From assembly GCF_014268755.2 (NCBI RefSeq), contig NZ_CP077093.1:62001-126000 (forward strand): a stretch of 64,000 bases of DNA. Reading direction: 5' to 3'. Within the stretch, counting starts at the first letter, position 1, and each line of letters opens with the position of its first letter. Source of the stretch: Pseudomonas vanderleydeniana (GTDB lineage Bacteria; Pseudomonadota; Gammaproteobacteria; Pseudomonadales; Pseudomonadaceae). Both the position numbers and the translations under genes were made by a program. Positions 34,221 to 42,519 of this stretch are shown here, piece after piece. The notes under the pieces are model-generated. The model saw only the letters and a program-made list of their open reading frames with translations. It searched no databases and was not told where the DNA came from.

Positions 34221-35512
34221 TGGATTTTCACTACATCGTGGGTCGACATCAGCACATTGACGTCATTACCGTGGGAAATCGGCACATTGTCCAGCACCGC
34301 CTCGCGCATGCCACCCGGATAGGTCAGGCCGCCCGGACGCCAGAGCGAGTTGACGCCCCCCTCGTTGCCGGTGGGCATCAGTACCTTGGGGTTGTCCAGG
34401 CTCACCATGTAAATGTCCTTGCCCACCAGCGAGCCGGGGTCGTAGCCCAGGGCCGACTCCAGCACAGAGACATCGCCGGCCTTCTGGTACTCGGCCACCA
34501 CCCCCTGCAGGTCGGATTTGGCCATGACGAACTTGTTCGGGTTGAACGAGCCGTACTTGGGATTGGAGATGTCGTCGGCGGTGAACAGAAAGCCGCCGCC
34601 CTCGTCCTTGAAGGTCTGCAGGTGCTTGTCGATGTACGAGCCTTCGAGGTAGTCGCTCGGCGGTGGCCGGCTGCCCTTGGGAATCGCCATGATATCGGCC
34701 TCGGTCATCCCGGCCTTGTACGCCGCCGCCCGCGGCGCCGGCGTCTCGGCGAGGCGCGCCATCTTCGGCCCCATGCCCAGCAGGGCCATGCCGGCAACGC
34801 CCTGCAGCAGGTCGCGGTAGCCGGGGCCCAGGCGGTCGCCCAATTGGCCCAGCAGCTCCATGCCACCCATCATCGCCCCGCCGATCACGACGAAGCCACC
34901 CAGGGCGGCGAGCCCGGTCATCGCCGCCAGTATCGCCGCACCGCCGAGCGCGGCCAGGCCCAGGGCCTCCAGGCCGGTATGCATCCAGCCCTCGATATCC
35001 AGGACGAACGCCACGGCTACCGTCGGCCCGCCGATGAAGGTATTCGGGCTACCGGTCTTGATGTGCGCGCCGCAGCTCATCTTGCTCTTCAGGCGGGCCG
35101 CCGGCTGACCGTTGATATAGACCGTGGCGCTGCCTTCGGCGATCTCGACGTTGAACGGCCAGTACGGATGGTTCAGCGGCAGGCCCGAGCAGGAGTCCGC
35201 CGCATCGACGCCGGCACGCATGGCGTTGCGACGATTGATGAAAACGTCCTGGCTGCCGAGTATCAACGTTCCGGTCGTCGGTTCGGGGAGGTCGAAGATC
35301 GTGGTCAGGCCCTTGACGATCTGGAACATCGACAGCCCGCCGGCGGCGATCGAGCCGGCCATGATCGCCAGTGCCGCGCCACCTGTGGCCACGGTGGCGG
35401 CCACCACCGCAGCGCCGATCAGCGCGCCGGCCACGGCACCGGCGACCATCGCGGCCACGCCGAAACCGTGGGCTATCTCATCGCCGAGTCGGGCGGCGGC
35501 CAACATGTCCAT
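34217..35512 (-). CDS. Tse6-like prePAAR/PAAR T6SS effector
   Basis: The 431-residue protein has the architecture of Tse6. A prePAAR motif AARLGDEIAH (residues 6-15) is followed by a hydrophobic segment (about 17-63). Next comes a PAAR domain (about 75-170, with SATVYINGQPAARLKSKMSCGAHI and GSPNTFIGGP), then a second hydrophobic segment (about 180-225). The C-terminal toxin covers about residues 275-431. The first 270 residues match the P. aeruginosa Tse6 pattern closely. The toxin part (GSRPPPSDYLEGSYIDKHL, FVMAKSDL, MPTGNEGGVNSLWRPGG) is of a kind widespread on PAAR and Rhs toxins. In Tse6 it is an NAD(P)+ glycohydrolase, but this activity is not proven here. It is encoded with its Eag chaperone upstream and immunity downstream. 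Confidence 0.87.
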   Translation of the reverse strand: MDMLAAARLGDEIAHGFGVAAMVAGAVAGALIGAAVVAATVATGGAALAIMAGSIAAGGLSMFQIVKGLTTIFDLPEPTTGTLILGSQDVFINRRNAMRAGVDAADSCSGLPLNHPYWPFNVEIAEGSATVYINGQPAARLKSKMSCGAHIKTGSPNTFIGGPTVAVAFVLDIEGWMHTGLEALGLAALGGAAILAAMTGLAALGGFVVIGGAMMGGMELLGQLGDRLGPGYRDLLQGVAGMALLGMGPKMARLAETPAPRAAAYKAGMTEADIMAIPKGSRPPPSDYLEGSYIDKHLQTFKDEGGGFLFTADDISNPKYGSFNPNKFVMAKSDLQGVVAEYQKAGDVSVLESALGYDPGSLVGKDIYMVSLDNPKVLMPTGNEGGVNSLWRPGGLTYPGGMREAVLDNVPISHGNDVNVLMSTHDVVKIQ

Positions 35513-35530
35513 AGGGTCGACGGCCCCCGA

Positions 35531-35962
35531 TCAGGCCTGGGGCTGCAGCTTGAGCGTCTGCAAGGCGGCCTTCCACGCCGGCTCGTGGTGCACGAGATCG
35601 TTTGGCGTGGTGGTCAAGGTGGCGATCAGGCCCACCGGCTGGCGGTCGATGAACACCTGGCGCAGCATCAGCTCGCGGCCTTCGCGCTGCCAGCTGTAGT
35701 CGAGCAGCACGGCGGCGTGCTCGCTGAGCACGAAGTCCCAACGCTTGATCAGGTTGAAGCCGGGCAACTGCTGCCCGGCGCTTTTCAATTGCGCGTCGAC
35801 ATAGTCGGCAAATGGCAGCTCGCCACGGCTCGGGTCACGGCTGATGACGAAACTGGCTTCGCGCGCGCCGCCGACGGCGGGCAGCTTGAAGATATTGAGG
35901 CTCTGGTCCTGCCAGGTCTCAGGAATGTCCAGGTCGGCTTCCTGAAGGCGGTATGCAGTCAT
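35531..35962 (-). CDS. eagT6: EagT6-type chaperone (DUF1795 family)
   Basis: This chaperone should protect the transmembrane regions of the adjacent Tse6-like toxin before secretion. The 143-residue product (MTAYRLQEADLDIPETWQDQSLNIFKLP, then FVISRDPSRGELPFADYVDAQLK) is a DUF1795 protein and matches EagT6 by pattern. The frame opens further upstream, but the ATG at 35962 fits the family start. It is 18 bp upstream of its effector on the same strand, in the order eagT6 - tse6 - immunity known from HSI-1. Confidence 0.88.
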   Translation of the reverse strand: MTAYRLQEADLDIPETWQDQSLNIFKLPAVGGAREASFVISRDPSRGELPFADYVDAQLKSAGQQLPGFNLIKRWDFVLSEHAAVLLDYSWQREGRELMLRQVFIDRQPVGLIATLTTTPNDLVHHEPAWKAALQTLKLQPQA

Positions 35963-36097
35963 GGTCGAAGACGCTTTCCATGCAGGTGGATGACTCGATG
36001 AGCCGCGAATCTTCAAGCAATAACTAGTAACAATCAAGGCGCCCGGCGCAACCATTCACCGAGCCATGACGCCGCTCTCATTTTTTCCTGGCAGGCA

Positions 36098-36133
36098 ATA
36101 AAAATGGGCACCCGATCCCATCGGCGTGCCCAT
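36098..36133 (-). terminator. Rho-independent terminator of hupB
   Basis: Arms ATGGGCAC (36104-36111) and GTGCCCAT (36126-36133), with an inner CCGAT/ATCGG pairing, form a stem followed on the minus strand by TTTTTATT. It lies 45 bp beyond the hupB stop. Confidence 0.85.
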
Positions 36134-36177
36134 TCTCGTACAACACTCCCCTTGCTCCGGGAGTACTGCCAGGAAGC

Positions 36178-36453
36178 TTACGGGTTGACGCTGTCTTTGA
36201 GCGACTTGCCCGGCTTGAACGCAACGGTGTTGCTCGCCTTGATTTTGACTGGCTCGCCGGTTTGCGGGTTCTTGCCGGTGCGGGCGCCGCGATGACGCTG
36301 CAGGAAGGTGCCGAAGCCCACCAGGGTCACGCTGTCTTTACGGTGCAGGGCGCCGGTGATTTCTTCGAGCACCGCGTTCAGTACACGGTTGGCCTGTTCT
36401 TTGGTGAGATCCGCTTTTTCAGCGATTGCAGCGGCGAGTTCTGGTTTACGCAT
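36178..36453 (-). CDS. hupB: HU-family DNA-binding protein (HupB type)
   Basis: HU is an abundant dimeric nucleoid protein that bends DNA without strong sequence preference. The 91-residue product shows the full family pattern: MRKPELAAAIAEKADLTKEQANRVL at the start, GFGTFLQRHRGARTGKNPQTGEP forming the DNA-grasping arm, and AFKPGKSLKD at the end. AGAGG precedes the ATG. A strong terminator follows. In P. aeruginosa a HU gene lies beside the rubredoxin genes in the same way. Confidence 0.96.
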   Translation of the reverse strand: MRKPELAAAIAEKADLTKEQANRVLNAVLEEITGALHRKDSVTLVGFGTFLQRHRGARTGKNPQTGEPVKIKASNTVAFKPGKSLKDSVNP

Positions 36454-36578
36454 AGTGAAGCCTCTTTGACGGTTTTTTGTTTTTATGTCCGTGCTGTTCT
36501 TCCGGAACAGCGCCCAAAGCGCCGCAGGCTCTACGCTGCGACAGACGGGAGGAGAATGGCACGGCGCCGAGCCCCGCG

Positions 36579-36608
36579 CCAGTCTACCTGCGACCTTTGT
36601 AGAGGCAA
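36579..36608 (-). promoter_or_regulatory. hupB: Candidate sigma-70 promoter of hupB
   Basis: On the minus strand TTGCCT (36608-36603) and TAGACT (36584-36579) are spaced by 18 bp. The leader to the hupB start is about 120 bases and contains a GCTGTTC/GAACAGC stem at 36493-36511. Confidence 0.5.
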
Positions 36609-36640
36609 AAGCAGGGTATTTACGACAGAAGGAGCGCCGT

Positions 36641-37789
36641 TTACGCCAACAACGCCGGCAGTTCCTTGTTCAAGGCCAGTTTTTCCGCGACGGCGCCGCC
36701 GGTCAGGGCGTAACCCAGCAGGCGACCGCTGGCATCGCGGCACAGCGCCTTGATGTCGGCGCCCTGCCCCTCGACCGTCCAGGCGCCGTCCATGCCGCGT
36801 GGCGGTGGCGATACCACCAGCGGGCAGACCGGCGTCTTCACCGTCACCGGCATGGCGCCATAGCTCACGGCGGTAGGGTTGCCGGCCAGGGTCTGGGCCA
36901 GGGCGCGGGCGCAGTTCATCAGCGGCATGACGTACAGCAGGTTCAGGCCGTCGACCTCGGCGCAGTCGCCCAGGGCATGGATGTTGGCGTGGGAGGTCCG
37001 CAAGTAGCGGTCGACCACCACGCCACGGTTGACCTGCAGGCCCGCCGCCGCGGCCAGGTCGATGCGCGGGCGCAGGCCGATGGCCGAGACCACGACGTCG
37101 CAGTCCAGGGTCTCGCCGTCGGACAGGTGCGCCTGCAAGTGGTCGCCAGCGCGTTGCAGGCGGGTCAGCACCGGCCCGAGATGGAAGCGTGCGCCCAGGC
37201 TTTCCAGGCCGGCCTGCACCGCCGCCGCGGCGGCCGGGTGCAGCAGGGTCGGCATGACCTGCTCGCAAGGCGCCACCAGGTCCACTTCATAGCCACCCAG
37301 GATCAGGTCGTTGGCGAATTCGCAGCCGATCAGCCCCGCCCCCAGCAGCAGTACGCGCTTCTTGCCGGCGACAGCGGCGCGGAAACGGGCGTAGTCCTCC
37401 AGGTCGTTGATGGGGAAGATCGCCTCGGGCGCATCGCCCTCGACCGGTACCCGCACGGTTTCCGCGCCCCAGGCCAGGACCAGGTCGCGATAGTGCACCG
37501 CCTCCTCGCCAATCCACAGGCGCTTGTGGCCCGGGTCGATGCCGCTGATGCGGGTATGGGTACGCACCTCGGCCTTGAGCTGCTCGGCCATGGCGCCCGG
37601 TTCGGCCATGCTCAGGCCGTCGGCGTCCTTGTTCTTGCCAAAGCCGGTGGACAACATCGGCTTGGAGTAGGAGCGCCCGTCATCGGCGGTGATCAGCAGC
37701 AACGGGGTTTCGCCGTCGAGCTTGCGAAACTCCCGGGCCAGGTTGTAGCCGGCCAATCCGGTACCGACGATCACGACAGGTGCATTCAT
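36641..37789 (-). CDS. rubB: Rubredoxin-NAD(+) reductase
   Basis: This FAD enzyme passes electrons from NADH to rubredoxin. The 382-residue protein has an N-terminal FAD-binding fold ([17 protein letters not shown]), a central NAD-binding GxGxxG ([16 protein letters not shown]) and the FAD-end motif [10 protein letters not shown]. The ATG at 37789 has GAGAAGGG upstream; a start 18 bases earlier is possible. It follows the rubredoxin gene by 39 bp, so electron donor and carrier are made together. In pseudomonads the pair supports alkane oxidation or oxygen detoxification. Confidence 0.93.
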   Translation of the reverse strand: MNAPVVIVGTGLAGYNLAREFRKLDGETPLLLITADDGRSYSKPMLSTGFGKNKDADGLSMAEPGAMAEQLKAEVRTHTRISGIDPGHKRLWIGEEAVHYRDLVLAWGAETVRVPVEGDAPEAIFPINDLEDYARFRAAVAGKKRVLLLGAGLIGCEFANDLILGGYEVDLVAPCEQVMPTLLHPAAAAAVQAGLESLGARFHLGPVLTRLQRAGDHLQAHLSDGETLDCDVVVSAIGLRPRIDLAAAAGLQVNRGVVVDRYLRTSHANIHALGDCAEVDGLNLLYVMPLMNCARALAQTLAGNPTAVSYGAMPVTVKTPVCPLVVSPPPRGMDGAWTVEGQGADIKALCRDASGRLLGYALTGGAVAEKLALNKELPALLA

Positions 37790-37828
37790 TCCCTTCTCCA
37801 CGTCCATTGTTGTTTGAAAATTGATCGA

Positions 37829-37996
37829 TCAGGCGATTTCGATCATTTCGAAGTCCGACTTGCCGACGCCACAGTCCGGGCACAGCCAATCTTCGGGCAC
37901 GTCTTCCCAACGCGTACCGGCGACGATGCCGTCATCCGGCCAGCCCTCGGCTTCGTTGTAGATCAGGCCACAGACCACACACTGCCACTTCTTCAT
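37829..37996 (-). CDS. Rubredoxin
   Basis: This 55-residue iron protein has the two Cys pairs that bind a single Fe: C6-V-V-C9-G and C39-P-D-C42-G. It has the core [15 protein letters not shown] and [13 protein letters not shown] typical of the family. It was read directly from the minus strand. It lies just upstream of its reductase in the same direction. P. aeruginosa carries two rubredoxin genes here; only one is present in this window. Confidence 0.96.
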   Translation of the reverse strand: MKKWQCVVCGLIYNEAEGWPDDGIVAGTRWEDVPEDWLCPDCGVGKSDFEMIEIA

Positions 37997-38196
37997 GCGC
38001 TACTTCCTCGATTCCCAGGCATTGTCGGCACGGACGATCGATGGTGCAGCGTTGTCGCCCGGCTCAGGGCGTTTTGTACTGACCGAAGCCGGCAGATGCA
38101 AGCATGATCGCTAGCGATGACCGCCCAGGCGCTCTAATTGGCCGGATACCCTGTGGTAAGCTCGCGGCCTCACTGGCTGCCGATCAACTGCCCATC

Positions 38197-38760
38197 GTGT
38201 CGCACAACGCCCAAATTCCGGCCTCTCCCGCCTGGCTCACACAGAGCCGACTGGCGCCCCCACCCAGCCTTCGGACCCTCGACTGGCTGTTCGACGAGGG
38301 CTCCCTGACCCGACGACTGACACAGCTTTGCAACAATACCTTCAGCGTGACGCCGCTGTTCGAAGGCTGGCAACCACTGCGCGACGACGAATGCGCCGCC
38401 TTGGACCTGCCGCTCGACAGCCTCGGCTGGGTGCGCGAGGTCTACCTGCGCGGCCACGGCCAGCCCTGGGTGTTCGCCCGCAGCGTGGCGGCGCAGAGCG
38501 TGCTGCAGCAGGGTGGGCTGAACATGGATGAACTGGGCAGCCGTTCCCTGGGTGAGCTGCTGTTCTGCGACCAGGCCTTCGAACGCCAGGCGATCGAGGT
38601 CTGCCACTATCCGGCGCCCTGGCTGCCCGCCGAACATCGTGCCGACCGCCTCTGGGGCCGGCGCTCACGCTTCAATCGCGGGCCGTTGAGCCTGCTGGTG
38701 GCGGAGATCTTCCTGCCGAGTCTGTGGCAGGCCGTCGATGCCGCCCAGGAGACCTGCTGA
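38197..38760 (+). CDS. ubiC: Chorismate lyase UbiC
   Basis: UbiC converts chorismate to 4-hydroxybenzoate and pyruvate, the first step of ubiquinone synthesis. The frame opens at 38104, but the GTG at 38197 gives a 187-residue product starting [19 protein letters not shown], matching the usual family length; no strong ribosome-binding site distinguishes the two. The core contains [25 protein letters not shown] and [20 protein letters not shown]. Its stop overlaps the ubiA start (TGATG). Confidence 0.92.
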   Translation: MSHNAQIPASPAWLTQSRLAPPPSLRTLDWLFDEGSLTRRLTQLCNNTFSVTPLFEGWQPLRDDECAALDLPLDSLGWVREVYLRGHGQPWVFARSVAAQSVLQQGGLNMDELGSRSLGELLFCDQAFERQAIEVCHYPAPWLPAEHRADRLWGRRSRFNRGPLSLLVAEIFLPSLWQAVDAAQETC

Positions 38761-39650
38761 TGTACCTGAACCTGCTCAAATCGATGAACCGCCTGCACCC
38801 ACGGGCCTGGGACTTCCTGCAACTGACACGCATGACCAATCCGATCGGCATCTACCTGCTGATGTGGCCAACCCTGAGCGCGCTGTGGATCGCGAGCAAG
38901 GGCGTGCCCTCGCTGAGCCACCTGCTGATCTTCGGCCTCGGCGTGGTACTGACCCGGGCCGGTGGCTGCGCGATCAACGACTTCGCCGACCGCAAGGTCG
39001 ACGGCCACGTCAAGCGCACCGAGCAGCGACCCTTGGCAGCGGGCAAAATCAGCGGCAAGGAGGCGCTGGTGGTGTTCGCCCTGCTGATGGGCATCAGTTT
39101 CGTGCTGGTGCTGTGCACCAATGCCACCACCGTGTGGTTTTCCTTCGGCGCACTGGCGCTGGCGGCCTGCTATCCGTTCATGAAGCGCTACACCTACTAC
39201 CCGCAGGTGGTGCTGGGTGCGGCCTATTCCTGGGGTATCCCGATGGCCTTCACCGCCCAGGACGGCAGCCTGCCGGCGGCGGCCTGGCTGCTGTACATCG
39301 CCAACCTGATGTGGACGGTAGCCTTCGACACCTACTATGCGATGACCGACCGCGAGGACGACCTGAAGATCGGCGTGAAATCCACCGCCATCCTGTTCGG
39401 CGATGCCGACCGGGTGATCATCCTGACCCTGCAGGGACTGATGCTCGGCTGCCTGCTGCTGGCCGGCTCGCGTTTCGAGCTGGGCGGCTGGTTCCATGCC
39501 GGCTTGCTGGTGGCGGCGGCGTGCTTCGCCTGGGAGTTCTGGATGACCCGCGACCGCGATCCACAGCGCTGCTTCAGGATGTTCCTGCACAATCACTGGG
39601 CGGGCCTGGCGATTTTCATCGGTGTGGTGCTGGACTACGCGCTGCGCTGA
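38760..39650 (+). CDS. ubiA: 4-hydroxybenzoate octaprenyltransferase UbiA
   Basis: UbiA attaches the polyprenyl chain to 4-hydroxybenzoate in the inner membrane. The 296-residue protein is rich in membrane segments and carries both Asp-rich motifs that bind prenyl diphosphate via Mg2+: NDFADRKVD (near 70) and DREDD (near 200). The ATG at 38760 overlaps the ubiC stop, so the two ubiquinone genes are coupled. A palindromic repeat follows. Confidence 0.96.
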   Translation: MYLNLLKSMNRLHPRAWDFLQLTRMTNPIGIYLLMWPTLSALWIASKGVPSLSHLLIFGLGVVLTRAGGCAINDFADRKVDGHVKRTEQRPLAAGKISGKEALVVFALLMGISFVLVLCTNATTVWFSFGALALAACYPFMKRYTYYPQVVLGAAYSWGIPMAFTAQDGSLPAAAWLLYIANLMWTVAFDTYYAMTDREDDLKIGVKSTAILFGDADRVIILTLQGLMLGCLLLAGSRFELGGWFHAGLLVAAACFAWEFWMTRDRDPQRCFRMFLHNHWAGLAIFIGVVLDYALR

Positions 39651-39691
39651 GCCTATTCAATCCACAGCAACCCGATACACCGCAGACTGCA

Positions 39692-39757
39692 GGAGCAGGG
39701 CTTGCCCGCGAATGGGCCCTCGAATTGGCTAAGGGCTTCGCGGGCTAGCCCGGCTCC
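39692..39757. repeat. Palindromic intergenic repeat after ubiA
   Basis: Arms beginning GGAGCAGGGCTTGCCCGCGAA (left) and ending TTCGCGGGCTAGCCCGGCTCC (right) are imperfect reverse complements around a short loop. It lies between the convergent ubiA and the COG4315-type gene and may serve as a bidirectional terminator. Confidence 0.75.
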
Positions 39758-39792
39758 TACAAGGGTCGCGAAAAACCCCGGTTCACGGGCCC

Positions 39793-40173
39793 TCAGGGCT
39801 TGGCCACGTGCCAGACACCGCCCTTGCCATCACCGATCTTGTCGCCGTCCTTCTTGTCGGCCTTGAAGGTGTACAGCGGCTTGCCGTCATAGGCCCACTG
39901 CAGCTTGCCATCATCCCGCTTGATCACGCTCCACTTGCCTGACGCCTTGTCCGTCGCGCTGGCTGCCAGCGGTGGCCAGTTGGTCTCGCAAGGGTCGCCG
40001 TTGCACATCGACTTGCCGGCGGCATCCTTGTCGAAGGTATAGAGCGTCATGCCATGAGAATCGACCAGCATTCCACCCTTGGCCATGGCGGGTTCGGCAG
40101 CGGTGGCCAACGCCGGCAGGGCCAGCACGCCGGCGACCAGCAGGGCCTTGAGCGAAAACGAAGAGTTAGTCAT
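39793..40173 (-). CDS. Secreted COG4315-type protein with Yx(FWY)xxD repeats
   Basis: The 126-residue precursor has a signal peptide ending near AEPAMA and two copies of the family motif, LYTFDKD and LYTFKAD, with CNGDPCETNWPPL between them. The family (Lipoprotein_15) is periplasmic or surface-located with no firmly known function. No lipobox cysteine is seen, so this member is probably soluble. It diverges from phoB, and a 10 bp palindrome (GTTCATGAAC, 40217-40226) lies between them. Confidence 0.88.
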   Translation of the reverse strand: MTNSSFSLKALLVAGVLALPALATAAEPAMAKGGMLVDSHGMTLYTFDKDAAGKSMCNGDPCETNWPPLAASATDKASGKWSVIKRDDGKLQWAYDGKPLYTFKADKKDGDKIGDGKGGVWHVAKP

Positions 40174-40253
40174 CAGAACCTTCCTTTTGTGGTTGTAGAT
40201 TCGGACTTTCAGCTTAGTTCATGAACATGACTATCGTCGGCACGCCGGAAAAG

Positions 40254-40271
40254 CTGTCACATGACTGCAAT
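40254..40271 (+). promoter_or_regulatory. phoB: PHO box before phoB
   Basis: CTGTCAC-ATGA-CTGCAAT fits the two-heptad PhoB-binding pattern with a 4 bp spacer. A -10-like TATCTAAT follows about 10 bp later, the spacing expected when PhoB replaces -35 recognition. This implies autoregulation of phoBR by phosphate limitation. Confidence 0.75.
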
Positions 40272-40326
40272 AATTTCGTTATCTAATGCGGCGCAAGACA
40301 GTTCAATGACAAGAGGATTAAGGGAC

Positions 40327-41016
40327 ATGGTTGGCAGGAGCATTCTGATCGTCGACGACGAAGCCCCGATTCGGGAGATGATCGCTGTCGCCCTGGAAAT
40401 GGCCGGCTATGACTGCATGGAAGCCGAAAACTCCCAGCAGGCCCATGCAATCATCGTCGACCGTAAACCTGACCTGATCCTGCTGGACTGGATGCTGCCC
40501 GGGACCTCGGGTATCGAACTGGCCCGCCGCCTCAAGCGCGACGAGCTGACCGGCGACATACCGATCATCATGCTCACCGCCAAGGGTGAGGAAGACAACA
40601 AGATCCAGGGGCTGGAAGTCGGCGCCGACGACTACATCACCAAGCCGTTTTCCCCCCGCGAACTGGTTGCCCGCCTGAAGGCCGTGCTCCGTCGCGCCGG
40701 CCCGACCGACGGCGAAGCGCCGATCGAAGTCGGTGGCCTGCTGCTCGACCCGATCAGCCATCGCGTGACCATCGACGGCAAGCCCGCCGAGATGGGCCCG
40801 ACCGAATACCGCCTGCTGCAGTTCTTCATGACCCACCAGGAACGCGCCTACACCCGCGGGCAGTTGCTGGACCAGGTCTGGGGCGGCAACGTCTATGTCG
40901 AAGAGCGTACCGTCGACGTGCACATCCGCCGTCTGCGCAAAGCCCTCGGCGATGCCTACGAAAATCTGGTACAAACCGTGCGCGGCACTGGCTACCGGTT
41001 TTCCACCAAGGGCTGA
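40327..41016 (+). CDS. phoB: Phosphate-regulon response regulator PhoB
   Basis: PhoB activates phosphate-starvation genes when phosphorylated by PhoR. The 229-residue protein starts at the ATG at 40327 ([20 protein letters not shown]), preceded by TTAAGGGAC. The frame stays open to 40261, but that earlier ATG lies inside the PHO box. The receiver domain has D10-D11 and the phospho-acceptor D54 (LLDWMLPG). The C-terminal winged helix has [15 protein letters not shown] and TVRGTGYRF. It lies 43 bp before phoR. Confidence 0.97.
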   Translation: MVGRSILIVDDEAPIREMIAVALEMAGYDCMEAENSQQAHAIIVDRKPDLILLDWMLPGTSGIELARRLKRDELTGDIPIIMLTAKGEEDNKIQGLEVGADDYITKPFSPRELVARLKAVLRRAGPTDGEAPIEVGGLLLDPISHRVTIDGKPAEMGPTEYRLLQFFMTHQERAYTRGQLLDQVWGGNVYVEERTVDVHIRRLRKALGDAYENLVQTVRGTGYRFSTKG

Positions 41017-41059
41017 ACCGGCTTTCGCGCACTGACTGCTGACAAGGACGCATGTTGAA

Positions 41060-42382
41060 GTGAATCAAAACTGGCACGGCACCCTTATCCGCCATCTGTT
41101 GTTGCTGGTAACCGGCTGCCTGCTGGTCGGCCTGATCAGCGGCTATTACAGCTGGGCACTGGCCGTGGGCCTGGGGACCTACCTCGTGTGGACCCTCAAG
41201 CAGCTGCTGCGCCTGCACGAATGGCTGCGCCTGCACAAACCCGACGAGGCACCGCCCGATGGCTACGGCCTGTGGGGCGACGTGTTCGACAGCATCTATC
41301 ACCTGCAACGCCGCGACCAACGCGTGCGCGGTCGCCTGCAGGCGGTGATCGACCGGGTCCAGGAGTCCACTGCGGCGCTCAAGGACGCGGTGGTCATGCT
41401 CGACAGCGACGGCAACCTGGAATGGTGGAACCGCGCCGCCGAAACCCTGCTGGGCCTCAAGACCCCACAGGACAGCGGCCAACCGGTGACCAACCTGGTG
41501 CGCCACCCGCGCTTCAAGGAATACTTCGAGCAGGACAACTACGCCGAACCGCTGGAAATCCCCTCGCCGACCAACGACCGCCTGCGCATCCAGCTGCACA
41601 TCACCCGCTACGGCAACAACGAGCACCTGATGCTGGTCCGCGATGTCACCCGCATCCACCAGTTGGAACAGATGCGCAAGGACTTCATCGCCAACGTCTC
41701 CCACGAGCTGCGCACCCCGCTGACGGTGATCTGCGGCTACCTGGAAACGCTGCTGGACAACGTCGAGGACGTGAATCCGCGCTGGCTGCGCGCCCTGCAG
41801 CAGATGCAGCAGCAAGGCGGACGCATGCAGACCCTGCTCAACGACCTGCTGTTGCTGGCCAAGCTGGAAGCCACCGACTACCCCTCGGACAACCATCCGG
41901 TGCAGGTCGATACCCTGCTGCAGACGATCCGCAACGATGCCCAGGCGCTGTCCGGGCAACTCAACCAGACCATCACCGTCGAAGCCGACCCGGACATCCG
42001 CCTCAAGGGCAGCGAGGGCGAACTGCGCAGCGCCTTCTCCAACCTGGTGTTCAACGCCGTCAAGTACACCCCGGCCGAGGGCAATATCCGCGTGCGCTGG
42101 TGGGGTGACGAACAGGGCGCGCACCTGAGCGTGCAGGATTCGGGGATCGGTATCGACAACAAGCACCTGCCACGCCTGACCGAACGTTTCTACCGCGTAG
42201 ACTCCAGCCGCAACTCCAACACCGGGGGTACCGGGCTGGGCCTGGCGATCGTCAAGCACGTCCTGCTGCGCCACCGCGCCCGCCTGGAAATCAGCAGCGT
42301 ACTGGGCCACGGCAGCACCTTCACCTGCCATTTCGCCCCGGCCCAGGTCGTGCGCGCGCACAAGAACGAACTCTCCGCCTGA
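41060..42382 (+). CDS. phoR: Phosphate-regulon sensor kinase PhoR
   Basis: PhoR senses phosphate status through the Pst/PhoU complex and phosphorylates PhoB. The 440-residue protein starts at GTG. It has two closely spaced membrane segments (about 11-46), a linker and PAS domain (about 95-200) and the H-box FIANVSHELRTP with His215. The ATPase domain has N-box NLVFNAVKYTP, DSGIGID and TGGTGLGLAIVKH. It has no large periplasmic sensor, as usual for PhoR. Co-transcription with phoB is likely. Confidence 0.97.
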   Translation: MNQNWHGTLIRHLLLLVTGCLLVGLISGYYSWALAVGLGTYLVWTLKQLLRLHEWLRLHKPDEAPPDGYGLWGDVFDSIYHLQRRDQRVRGRLQAVIDRVQESTAALKDAVVMLDSDGNLEWWNRAAETLLGLKTPQDSGQPVTNLVRHPRFKEYFEQDNYAEPLEIPSPTNDRLRIQLHITRYGNNEHLMLVRDVTRIHQLEQMRKDFIANVSHELRTPLTVICGYLETLLDNVEDVNPRWLRALQQMQQQGGRMQTLLNDLLLLAKLEATDYPSDNHPVQVDTLLQTIRNDAQALSGQLNQTITVEADPDIRLKGSEGELRSAFSNLVFNAVKYTPAEGNIRVRWWGDEQGAHLSVQDSGIGIDNKHLPRLTERFYRVDSSRNSNTGGTGLGLAIVKHVLLRHRARLEISSVLGHGSTFTCHFAPAQVVRAHKNELSA

Positions 42383-42519
42383 ACCAGGGGTCCCAGCCAG
42401 TAGCCGCACAGGCCACTAGGCAAGGGGCCCATGTGCCGCTACATTGGTGGGCTTGGGCCTGCCTTTCAGGCCTCGAAACACAACTTCAAATTGAAATACG
42501 GAACCCGTAAAACCCAATC

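Noticed and set aside
40261..40326. Earlier ATG start for phoB
   Set aside because: It lies inside the PHO box and upstream of the -10-like sequence, so it would not be in the Pho-dependent transcript.
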